From: Candidatus Melainabacteria bacterium | Lineage (GTDB): Bacteria; Cyanobacteriota; Vampirovibrionia; Obscuribacterales; Obscuribacteraceae | DNA length: 64,000 nt | Assembly (NCBI GenBank): GCA_017307165.1 | Contig: JAFKGK010000005.1 | Span: 237,870-301,869, forward strand | Direction of reading: 5' to 3' | In this document: piece by piece, positions 9,770 to 18,400 of the stretch | Position numbering within the stretch: the stretch's first letter is position 1 | Layout: the number at the start of each line of letters is the position of its first letter | Notes under the pieces: model-generated | The model's database searches: none | The model's input: only the letters and a program-made list of their open reading frames with translations | What the model was told of the DNA's origin: nothing | Position numbers and translations under genes: made by a program

Positions 9770-11152
9770 TCAGTCTCTGTGTGAAGGCAAAAAGAAATTG
9801 ATGAAAAAATTGGCAGAGAGGCCTGCGAGATAGAGGCCGAGGGCAGCGGAGAGGGCACCGGCCATCTCAAATCTCGAGCCATGCGCATTGCCCATGATCA
9901 GGACCGCACTCAAAAATCCAGTGCCAAGGGTGCCACCCAGCGAACGAAAAAACTGCGTCATCGAGGTGGCTACTCCCAGCATCTGCGGCGAAGCCGAGTT
10001 TTGTACGATGATCGTATGGACAGGCAGCATCAAACCAAGGCCTGCGCCACCTATTGCGGCATCTAGCAGGATCTTGGTTGGACCCAGATTTGCTGGCAGG
10101 TCGTGCAAATCAGCATAGATCATTGCTGTACCCAGAATTAAGAGTGCTAGAGCTATTGTCACGAGCCATTTGCGTGCTTGCGCCCGCGTAGAGATAAAAC
10201 CGCCGATTACGCTAAAAATTGCGACTTCCACCATTAGTGGTACCAATGCCGTACCGGTCTCCAAACCGGTCTTGCCAAAGATCTCTTGCATCACTAAAGC
10301 CAGGGTGAGCATGCTTCCAAACAAAGCGATCCCACTGTTAAAGACCGTTAAAAGACAGATCGCGATCGTTTTGTCAGCAAACATGCTCATGGGCATCAAG
10401 GGCTCGGCAGCGGTCTTTTCGCGATAAATAAAGAGAGGCAGGGCAACGCATGAGGCGATTGCTAGTACGATGGTCCAGGTGTCGTTAAGACCACTCTCGG
10501 CAAATCTATCTGCTGCCATCATCGTTGGTGTCAAAAATGCCACCAGTAACAATATCCCTTGATAGTCGATTATTTTTTTTGCAAGCGGCCTCTCATTTTT
10601 TGCAGGAGGAAATGCCGTGGCGAATAGGAGGCAACCCAGGAGTGAGAGGGGCAGGTTGAGATAAAAAATGTAGCGCCAAAACTGCGCATCTGCCATATAT
10701 CCGCCCAGGGCTGGACCGATGAGGGCTGCCACTATAAACGATGCCGCCAAGAATCCTTGATATCGGCCACGCTTATCTGCCGTAAATATCTCACCGATGC
10801 TGACAAAGCACAGGCCGATCATGGCACCACCAGCGAGGCCTTGCAGAGCACGAGCAAGGATGATCCAGCTCATGTCCTGCGCCATGCCGCATAGAGTGGA
10901 TGCCAAACCAAAAGCCAGGGTCGCGGCCATAAGCATTTTTTTTGTGCCAAAAATGTCGGCAAATTTACCGGCAATTGGAGTGGCAATGGTGGCAGTCAAT
11001 AAATAGCTCGATATCATCCAGGGAGACATAGCCGCATCGCGACCGTCTTTTGCCAGGTCTGCCGCTATATGTGGTATCGCGGCGTTGAGGATGGTTTGAT
11101 CCAGCGCGGAAAGAAATATGGCGATCGAAAGACCGAAAAGGGTAAGGATCAA
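9770..11152 (-). CDS. MFS drug/lipid exporter, DHA2 (EmrB/QacA) type
   Basis: A 460-residue, multi-helix permease. The family motif LDQTILNAAIPHIAADL in helix 1, motif A-like GKFADIFGTKK between helices 2 and 3, and RALQGLAGGAMIGL are visible, with the 12-14 helix pattern of DHA2 transporters. These are proton-driven exporters of amphipathic compounds. The TTG start overlaps the stop of the upstream glycosyltransferase (TTGA), so it is the last gene of the GH3-GT4-MFS operon. Context suggests export of the product made or modified by the adjoining enzymes rather than general drug efflux; this is inference. Confidence 0.9.
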   Translation of the reverse strand: MILTLFGLSIAIFLSALDQTILNAAIPHIAADLAKDGRDAAMSPWMISSYLLTATIATPIAGKFADIFGTKKMLMAATLAFGLASTLCGMAQDMSWIILARALQGLAGGAMIGLCFVSIGEIFTADKRGRYQGFLAASFIVAALIGPALGGYMADAQFWRYIFYLNLPLSLLGCLLFATAFPPAKNERPLAKKIIDYQGILLLVAFLTPTMMAADRFAESGLNDTWTIVLAIASCVALPLFIYREKTAAEPLMPMSMFADKTIAICLLTVFNSGIALFGSMLTLALVMQEIFGKTGLETGTALVPLMVEVAIFSVIGGFISTRAQARKWLVTIALALLILGTAMIYADLHDLPANLGPTKILLDAAIGGAGLGLMLPVHTIIVQNSASPQMLGVATSMTQFFRSLGGTLGTGFLSAVLIMGNAHGSRFEMAGALSAALGLYLAGLSANFFINFFLPSHRD

Positions 11153-12363
11153 AGTACTGTCGTCTCTTTCGGCCTGCTTGCCGGAGTGCTCTTGCCTACG
11201 GCTCGTTCGATCATAGCCTTGAAACGTATGGCCAGCGTTTCTTCATCAAATCTTTGCATCACGTCTTTTTGCAAGGCCAACCTTTCTGCCTCTACGATCT
11301 CTGGATTTTCTTTCATCCATGCCAATTTTGCAGCCAGATTGCCCGGCTGCGACATGTCAGTCATCCAAAAATCTCTGGCGATCACATAATCGGCACCATC
11401 ATGTGGATGTGTCAAAACTGGCAGGCCGCAGAGGGCGGCCTCGAGCAGCACATTGCCAAAAGACTCGCGCAGACTCGGCAAGACAAAGACATCGGCAGCC
11501 TGCAATATCGAGGAGACCTGTTGCGGTTGTACCGTCAACCATCGGACCCGGTCACCGAGCAAGTCTCGGCCCATCTGCTGCAATTCTTGAGCATCGACCT
11601 CTGGTGCGCCGCAGAGCACGAGCTTTACCTTGGGGTCTTGCAGACGCTCGATCTCCTGCAAGAGATAATCGATACGCTTGTGATACTTGTTCCAGGCTGC
11701 GACGCAGACTACCACTCGGTCGTCAGGAGCTAGATCGAGCTTGCGACGCATCTCGGCCCGATCAGCATGGGCGAGCTCCTGCGGTTGCGGCATGCAATTG
11801 CCGAGGACCTCCATTTTATGAGGCGGAATGCCTGCAGCCAGAGCCTCGGCGTAGGCACGCGGCTGTAGTTGTTGGATGAGATCAAAATCTTTGTATGTAC
11901 TGGGCTTGAGCATGCCACCATTGGCAAGGACGATCTTAAACTTGAGGTTGAACATGATACGTGAGGCAATCAATAGATGCGCCAGCGGGATATCCTTGAC
12001 CCAGACAGCGTCCGGCTGCCAGGCAATCAAGTGAAAATTGAGGTGGGACCAGAAGGACACCTGCTCCACTCCGTATTGAAACTCCCAGCGATGCTGCTCG
12101 GACATGAAAGGGATGTATTTGATCGGCTTGCACCAGAGGCTGGCTCGTGGAAAGCTCCAGAGCGGCGTAGCATCTGGATAGCGTCCACCTGTATAGAGCT
12201 TGAGCTTGAGGCCGCCATCCCCGGGAGATTGCGAGGTGCAATGCTTTTTTAGTGATTCGAACCATCTGGCAGTGGAGATCTCGAAGCCGCGATTGATGTG
12301 GCCGAGTCCAGTAGAGATGAGGACGAGTTTTGTATTGTCAGTAATCTCATTGTGCGATTTCAT
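11149..12363 (-). CDS. family 4 glycosyltransferase
   Basis: A 404-residue GT-B retaining glycosyltransferase. The N-terminal Rossmann half begins LVLISTGLGHINRGFE. The C-terminal donor-binding half has VVVCVAAWNKYHKRIDYLL and the family signature LPSLRESFGNVLLEAALCGLP, with the E(x7)E pattern. Donor and acceptor cannot be read. Both ends overlap neighbours by 4 bases (ATGA with GH3, TTGA with MFS), so the three proteins are made together. With the GT21-like enzyme on the other strand it suggests glycosylation of a lipid or polyketide. Confidence 0.9.
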   Translation of the reverse strand: MKSHNEITDNTKLVLISTGLGHINRGFEISTARWFESLKKHCTSQSPGDGGLKLKLYTGGRYPDATPLWSFPRASLWCKPIKYIPFMSEQHRWEFQYGVEQVSFWSHLNFHLIAWQPDAVWVKDIPLAHLLIASRIMFNLKFKIVLANGGMLKPSTYKDFDLIQQLQPRAYAEALAAGIPPHKMEVLGNCMPQPQELAHADRAEMRRKLDLAPDDRVVVCVAAWNKYHKRIDYLLQEIERLQDPKVKLVLCGAPEVDAQELQQMGRDLLGDRVRWLTVQPQQVSSILQAADVFVLPSLRESFGNVLLEAALCGLPVLTHPHDGADYVIARDFWMTDMSQPGNLAAKLAWMKENPEIVEAERLALQKDVMQRFDEETLAIRFKAMIERAVGKSTPASRPKETTVL

Positions 12364-14030
12364 GACTTTATCTTGTCAGCAAAAAATTGCTTGACGCCTT
12401 CTTTGGGATTGAGATGACTTACTTTTATTTGAGCGTCGGCGACACCGGATGCGGTGAGATGACGGCGAAAAGCCTCATAGCCTCCGCTCTCCAGCACTCG
12501 CGCAGTCACATCTGACAATCTGGCGGATTCGCGCTTTGTGGCATACTCGACGTTGATCTCGGATAGCCTGCGATCGACTGCTCTGGACAAACTCTCTGCA
12601 AAGTCCTCTAGTGTCGCGGTATCTGCGTGTGCGTGCTCCGGTTCGGCCCAGATCTCGTAATGGGGTTCGGGGCGAAACTCAGGTATCACAGTAAAAAATC
12701 TCAAACGTGTATTGATGTCGCGCTCTGCTTGCAAGACGGCAGTGGTCACTTGCAGTTCCGTGATTTTTTCTCCTGTGAAAGAGGAGATATTACCGCCTTT
12801 GTATTGAAACTCGAGGCAGGGAGTGCGATTGTACATGCCCGTCACGCGCACCACATCGTTGATGTTGTAGCGATAGAGGCCGCTCGAAGTGGTAAAGAGG
12901 ATAAAGTAGTTTTGGCCGACTTGCAATTGATCGGCCAGGAGCACGGGGGCATCGGGCTTACCCATCTCGGATTCGGGCACAAACTCAAAAAAATGCGATT
13001 GCAAGGCCAGCATCTGCTGGCCCGGGCCCATAAACACTGTGCCTCTTCCCTCGCTGGCACCATATGTGATATCGCAGACGGGTATGTCGCCAAACTCCTG
13101 GGGAAAGTCGGTCAGATAATACGCTGCCGCGGCCTTGGTCCAGCAACTCACCAGTGAGAGTGTCGGCCAGATCCTGAAAGCACGCCATTGATCCGAATCC
13201 AGTAAATACTGCAAGGCGTCCGCACGTTCTGGATCGGCTTGCATAAAGCGCTTGATGGCTTTGAGAGTCTTATCATCCAGGGCATTGGAAGGCGGCGTGA
13301 TGCTGCCTTTGCGAATGTCTGCTATCAATTGCGGTGCATGCTGGCGTAAGCGTCGCATGAGCAGGTTGATCGTGCTGGGGTTGAGCGTATAAAAGAAAGA
13401 CAAGGGGAGGACGAGGGCCAGACGTAACAAGGTGTAATAACGATTTTCGTAGTCCGCTATTAAAAATACTTCATAGGGTATTGGCGAGATAAACCTCTTG
13501 ACGAGAAAGGGCTCATGCTGGAAAAGCTGGCCGGATATTGCTCCGTAGGGTATGCCACCCTCTGTCAAGCCCTCTTGTGCAGGAGAGACGACAGATAGGG
13601 CTACGCCTCGATCCAGTTGTGGATAAGTCTGATACAGGTGAAAGCCGGAAACGACCGAAGCTTGCCTGAACTCTTCCATATATTGGGCTGTGATGGGGAT
13701 ATATTTTGGTTTGGCCGTAGTGCCGCTAGTGGTCGCAAACATCAGTGGATTTTGAGCGGTCAGGACGTTTTTTTCGCCATGGGTCGCTCGTTCTATATAT
13801 GGACGTATTTGCTCGTACTCGCGGATCGGCACTGCGCGTTGAAAATCCTCGACCGATCGGATCAAGCCGAAACCGTGCTCGCGACCAAAGGCAGTATTGG
13901 CGTCACGCTCTACCATGGCCATCAGGCGTTGGGCCTGTGACTCCCTTGGAGCCTTGCTGGCTGCAACTATGGCCTTGATCTTGGGACCGGCTATCGCACT
14001 GAAGCCGCGATAGAGTGCCCGCCTGATCAT
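12360..14030 (-). CDS. GH3-family acyl-acid amido synthetase
   Basis: A 556-residue GH3 protein, named after the plant auxin-responsive enzymes and of normal length. GH3 enzymes adenylate a carboxylic acid and then couple it to an amino acid or another amine. Seen motifs are the ATP loop TTSGTTAKPKYIPIT (about residue 105), YGASEGRG near the middle, and YRYNINDVVRVTG, matching the three ANL-superfamily ATP-binding motifs. The ATG has AGGAT about 12 bases upstream. It is the first gene of the leftward operon with a GT4 and an MFS exporter. A plausible role is conjugating a fatty or polyketide acid from the neighbouring megasynthases; the acid and amine are unknown. Confidence 0.9.
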   Translation of the reverse strand: MIRRALYRGFSAIAGPKIKAIVAASKAPRESQAQRLMAMVERDANTAFGREHGFGLIRSVEDFQRAVPIREYEQIRPYIERATHGEKNVLTAQNPLMFATTSGTTAKPKYIPITAQYMEEFRQASVVSGFHLYQTYPQLDRGVALSVVSPAQEGLTEGGIPYGAISGQLFQHEPFLVKRFISPIPYEVFLIADYENRYYTLLRLALVLPLSFFYTLNPSTINLLMRRLRQHAPQLIADIRKGSITPPSNALDDKTLKAIKRFMQADPERADALQYLLDSDQWRAFRIWPTLSLVSCWTKAAAAYYLTDFPQEFGDIPVCDITYGASEGRGTVFMGPGQQMLALQSHFFEFVPESEMGKPDAPVLLADQLQVGQNYFILFTTSSGLYRYNINDVVRVTGMYNRTPCLEFQYKGGNISSFTGEKITELQVTTAVLQAERDINTRLRFFTVIPEFRPEPHYEIWAEPEHAHADTATLEDFAESLSRAVDRRLSEINVEYATKRESARLSDVTARVLESGGYEAFRRHLTASGVADAQIKVSHLNPKEGVKQFFADKIKS

Positions 14031-14084
14031 ATCCAGATATCCTATTGAAAAATTTCTTTTAAAACACGCGCAAATCGCTATGGC

Positions 14085-14092
14085 ATTATACT
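14085..14092. promoter_or_regulatory. overlapping divergent -10 elements
   Basis: In the 68-base gap between the GH3 and GT21-like genes, ATTATACT holds TATAAT on the minus strand (14090-14085) and TATACT on the plus strand (14087-14092). The plus ATG at 14099 is only 6 bases after the -10 and has no ribosome site, suggesting a leaderless mRNA. The -35 matches are weak on both strands. Confidence 0.35.
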
Positions 14093-14098
14093 CTTCAA

Positions 14099-15292
14099 AT
14101 GCCTCTAGTTTTGTTCTTACTGGCGATCACAGTAATTGCCACTTTTTTGCAGACCAAAGCCTTTGTCAGGCTCTGGCGCTACGTCGATCGAGAGATGGCG
14201 AGACGGCCAAACGGTTATCATCCGTATGCCACGGTGATCCTGCCTTGCAAGGGCCTGGATCCCGGCTTTCGTGAAAACGTGCAAAAACTCCTCGATCAAG
14301 ATTATCCTGAGTTTGAAGTAATCTTTGCTGTTGCTGCCGAATCGGATCCTGCCTATAAGGAGCTGGTAGAACTCTCTGCCCGGGCTTCGCGCAAGGCTCG
14401 AGTCGTCGTCGCCGGCATAGACTCTAGGCGTGCGCAAAAGATCAACAATCAGCTCTGCGCCCTCGAGCAGGTCACCGAACAAACGGAAGTCCTGGTATTT
14501 GTAGACTCCGACGTGATTGCTCGCAACGACTTTCTCTCGCGGCTCGTCGAGCCGCTGCGCGAGCCGGAAGTGGGCTGCACCACCGGATATCGCTTTTATA
14601 TCGCTTCTCTGGCCAACTGGCCTTCGCAACTGAGATCACTCTGGAATCGAGTCACTGCCTGGGAAATGGCCGATCCTGGCCATGCTTTTGCCTGGGGCGG
14701 AGCGATGGCCATTAAACGCGAGACTTTTATAAAGGCAGGCGTGGCTGAGTCCTGGGACCGTGCTGCCGATGATGATCTTTCATTGACCACTGCCGTCAAG
14801 GCCATCAATCTGACTGTGCATTTCGTCCCTCAGTGCCTGGTGGCATCGGATGGCAATTCGGCTGTGGGTGAGATCATCGAATGGACTAACCGTCAGTTGA
14901 TCCTGACCAAGGTCTATTACCCCAAGCTCTGGGGCCGGGCCATTGTTCGCGCTATGGTGATGGCTCTCTGGCTAGTGGCAATGGTTGGAGCCGGCCTTGT
15001 GTACGCTATGGATCGCGACCCAGTCATGCTCAATGCTTTGTGGGCAGGGGCGAGCCTTGTCTTGGTTGAGTTTATCTTTCTCGTCATCGCGCGTCGGCTC
15101 TGGCAGCGGGTCCTGATCGACAATAAAGAATACATACGCGAGAGCTTTATCACTTCGTGCGCGGCAATCCCAGTCGCCCACATGGTCTTGCCCTGGGTGA
15201 CTTTGTATTCGCTCCTCACCAATCGCATCCAATGGCGTGGCATCACTTATGAGCTCAAGAGTCCCACCGAGACCTTGATTATTTCCTCCTAA
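14099..15292 (+). CDS. membrane glycosyltransferase, ceramide-glucosyltransferase-like (GT21/GT2)
   Basis: A 397-residue GT-A enzyme with an N-terminal transmembrane helix (residues 2-18) and about three more near the C-terminus (about 280-385). Seen motifs are PCKGLDPG, VDSDV (metal-binding DxD type), AFAWGGAMAIKRE, DDLSL and RQLILTK, the last replacing the (Q/R)xxRW box of classic members. The family transfers hexose from a UDP-sugar to a lipid such as ceramide or a hopanoid head at the cytoplasmic membrane face. It lies 127 bases before the first megasynthase on the same strand, so it may glycosylate that product. Confidence 0.88.
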   Translation: MPLVLFLLAITVIATFLQTKAFVRLWRYVDREMARRPNGYHPYATVILPCKGLDPGFRENVQKLLDQDYPEFEVIFAVAAESDPAYKELVELSARASRKARVVVAGIDSRRAQKINNQLCALEQVTEQTEVLVFVDSDVIARNDFLSRLVEPLREPEVGCTTGYRFYIASLANWPSQLRSLWNRVTAWEMADPGHAFAWGGAMAIKRETFIKAGVAESWDRAADDDLSLTTAVKAINLTVHFVPQCLVASDGNSAVGEIIEWTNRQLILTKVYYPKLWGRAIVRAMVMALWLVAMVGAGLVYAMDRDPVMLNALWAGASLVLVEFIFLVIARRLWQRVLIDNKEYIRESFITSCAAIPVAHMVLPWVTLYSLLTNRIQWRGITYELKSPTETLIISS

Positions 15293-15363
15293 TATTGCGA
15301 AACCTAACGCAGGCGACAAAAACCAGGTTTTAGTGGGGAAAAATAAAACCTTTCAAGTGGAAA

Positions 15364-15377
15364 AATTCGATCGAATT
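15364..15377. repeat. 14-base perfect palindrome before the megasynthase gene
   Basis: AATTCGATCGAATT reads the same on both strands. It lies 43 bases before the GTG of the first megasynthase, next to TATATACA, a possible -10. It may be an operator half of the promoter region; no regulator can be assigned. Confidence 0.4.
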
Positions 15378-15385
15378 ATATACAT

Positions 15386-15399
15386 TTGATGGAGATCAA
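15386..15399. promoter_or_regulatory. perfect FNR/CRP-family binding site
   Basis: TTGATggagATCAA matches the TTGAT-N4-ATCAA consensus of the FNR/DNR branch of CRP-family regulators at all ten fixed positions, and the symmetry extends one base each side. It lies 20 bases before the GTG of the first megasynthase, so it would sit at or downstream of the transcript start and would fit repression or interference. No FNR-like gene is in this window. Confidence 0.5.
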
Positions 15400-15419
15400 A
15401 TCCTAGCGAGCTTGTACCT

Positions 15420-18400
15420 GTGCCGGCAATAAATTTCGTCGCCCTATCCCCCGCCGCTCCTTGCGAGGCATACAGAGAGCCGGCAATCGCCATTGCTGCT
15501 GCTCGTGCCGGGGCAATCGGCATAGTCGACCTGGCTTTTGTCGACGATCAAGCAGGCATGGCCGCTGCGTTTGCTATGCTCGTCGAGCACGGTGTGGACA
15601 GGACTGAGCGTCTGACCAAATTGGGTGACAAGCCCATCGCCGGTCGCATTGGTTTTCGCAGTCTTGTCGGACATTTGCCGCATTTTCTTTCTCAAGGCGC
15701 ACCTCAGGCCGTTGCTGCATATGCCATCATTGCTGGTGACCTGGCACCTTATGATGCCACTCTCCTCGCCGCTGACATCCAGACTGCTAAGCAAGCAGGA
15801 TTTATCGTAGCAGTCGAAGTAACTTCGGCTGCCGAAGCTGCCCTGGCCGCCGATGCAGGGGCGCAAATCCTCATAGCCAAAGGCCACGAAGCCGCAGGTC
15901 GCGTTGGCGAAGCCACAACTTATATCCTGCTGCAACAATTGGTAGGCACATACGAAATACCGGTCTGGGCACAGGGTGGTATCGGATACGATACCGCAAC
16001 CGCTGCCGCCATCATCGGCGCAGCAGGTGTGGTGCTGGATAGCCAATTGTTTTTGTGCCGTGATGCCGGACTCGATCAGAGAACGATCGAAAAATTGGAG
16101 AGACTCGACGGCAGCGAGACTACATTGGTGAGCCTCGAGAGTCCGGGGCTTTACTTGAGATTGATGGGTGAAATTGCCAGAAGTGATGCAAAAACACTGA
16201 GAGCTGCAGTTTCCGCAGCTGTGAACGATGGGCAGAACCTGGATAGCTTGCTCCTGGTCGGTCAAGATGCTTGCTTTGCCAGCCGCATGGCGCAAAGAGG
16301 TGGTACCGTATCTGGGGTCATCGCCACTATGGCTCAGCACGTCCAGGATCAGCTGGCCGTGGTAGGCAAGGCCAATGTACTTGCAAGCGGCTCAGAGCTC
16401 GCTCTGGCTCATGGTACTGCCTATCCGATCGTACAAGGCGCAATGACGCGAGTCTCCGACAATGCCGACTTTGCACTTGCCGTAGCGCGTGAGGGTGGCT
16501 TGCCTTTTCTCGCTTTGAGCCTCATGCGCGGTGCAGAGATCGAGACTTTGCTGGCCGATACGGCTCAAAAACTAGGTGATATGCCCTGGGGTGTGGGTCT
16601 TTTAGGCTTTGTTCCGCCTGCCCTGCGCCAAGAGCAAATGGCCGTTGTCGACAAGTATAAGCCGCCTTTTGCCCTCATCGCCGGTGGGCGACCCGATCAG
16701 GCCAAGGCTATGGAGCAGGCCGGCACCAAGACCTACTTGCATGTGCCTTCTCCTCTCTTGCTCTCGAGCTTTATCGAAATGGGCTCGCGAAGATTTATCT
16801 TTGAGGGCAAGGAGTGTGGAGGCCACGTCGGACCGAGATCCAGCTTTATCCTCTGGCAGTCGATGATCGATGTCCTGCTGGATTGCTTTGCCGATAATAC
16901 GCTCAAGGCCAAACCATCAGAGTTTTGCATCCTATTTGCCGGCGGGATTCATGATGCAGCCTCTGCTGCCATGGTTGCGGCTCTTGCTGCACCTCTCATC
17001 ACTCGTGGTGTCAAGGTCGGTTTTCTCCTGGGCACTGCCTATCTCTTTACCCGCGAAGCCGTAGATACCGGTGCCATCGTCGACAAGTTTCAAAAGGCCG
17101 CTCTGGCCTGCAACGAGACAGTTTTGCTCGAAACCGGACCAGGGCACTCGATCAGATGCATCGAGTCACCCTATAAAAAAGTCTTTGACGAAAAGCGCGC
17201 CTCGCTCGAAAAACAAGCTCGTAATCGTGATGAGATCAGAGAAGAACTCGAATTGATGAATCTTGGCCGTCTCCGCGTAGCAAGCAAGGGACTGGGACGC
17301 CAGCAAAAAGCATTGCCCGATCAAGAGCAATGGGAGACCGGCATGTATATGATCGGTCAGATCGCTGCCATGCGCGATCAAGTGGCGACCATCAAAGAGC
17401 TGCACATGCAGATTGCTGATGGTCAGGCTATCTTGAGCAATGCTCGTGTCAATGCCATGCTCTTGATCGAGGAGCAAAACAGGCAGCAAGCACGCGAGCA
17501 GCAAGCAGAGCCCATCGCTATTGTCGGCATGTCCTGCCAATTTCCCCAAGCAAATGACGTCGAGACTTTTTGGGCAAATATACTCGGCAAGGTCGACGCT
17601 ATTGACGAGATACCGGCTACGCATTTTGACTGGCGCAAACTTTACGATAAGGATGCTCTCGCTCGCGACAAGATGGTGAGCAAGTGGGGCGGGTTCTTGC
17701 CTGATCTGGTTTTCGATCCTTCTCCCTATGGCATACCACCAAGCTCGCTCGAGTCCATCGATGCAATGCAGGTACTGATCCTGGAGGCAGCCCGCGCTGC
17801 TCTTGTGGATGCTGGCTACAAGGATCGCAAGTTTTTGCGAGAAAAGACCTCGGTCATCCTTGCTAATGCTGGACATGGTCCAATCACAGCACTGTATTCG
17901 CTGCGCTCCATGCTCGACTGGAAGCTCAGCCATTTGAGCGAGAGCGCAAAAGAAGAGATCAAGCAGGAACTCCCTGAGTGGACCGAAGACTCTTTTGCCG
18001 GCTATTTAGGCAATGTTGCAGCTGGACGTGTAGCCAATCGCCTCGATCTCAAAGGTATCAACTTTAGCATCGATGCTGCCTGCGCCAGCTCTCTGGCTGC
18101 GCTCTATGTCGGCATCTCCGACTTGCGATCGCGCGCATCGGATGTAGTTTTGCTTGGTGCCACCGATACCCACAACCAGCCTGGCGACTATCTATCTTTC
18201 AGCAAGACCCATGCCCTTTCTCCTGACGGGCGCTGCAAGACCTTTGATGCCTCTGCCAATGGTATCGTCATCTCCGAAGGCATCGCTATCCTCGTCCTCA
18301 AGCGCTTGAGCGATGCAGAGCGCGATGGCGACCGCATCTATGCTCTGATCAAAGGCATAGGTGGATCTTCTGACGGTCGCGACCTCAGCCTCACTGCTCC

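Noticed and set aside
15444..16340. A 298-codon open frame on the minus strand within the first megasynthase
   Set aside because: It is antisense to strongly matched ER sequence, Cys/Ser-rich without any domain, and has no promoter or ribosome site.
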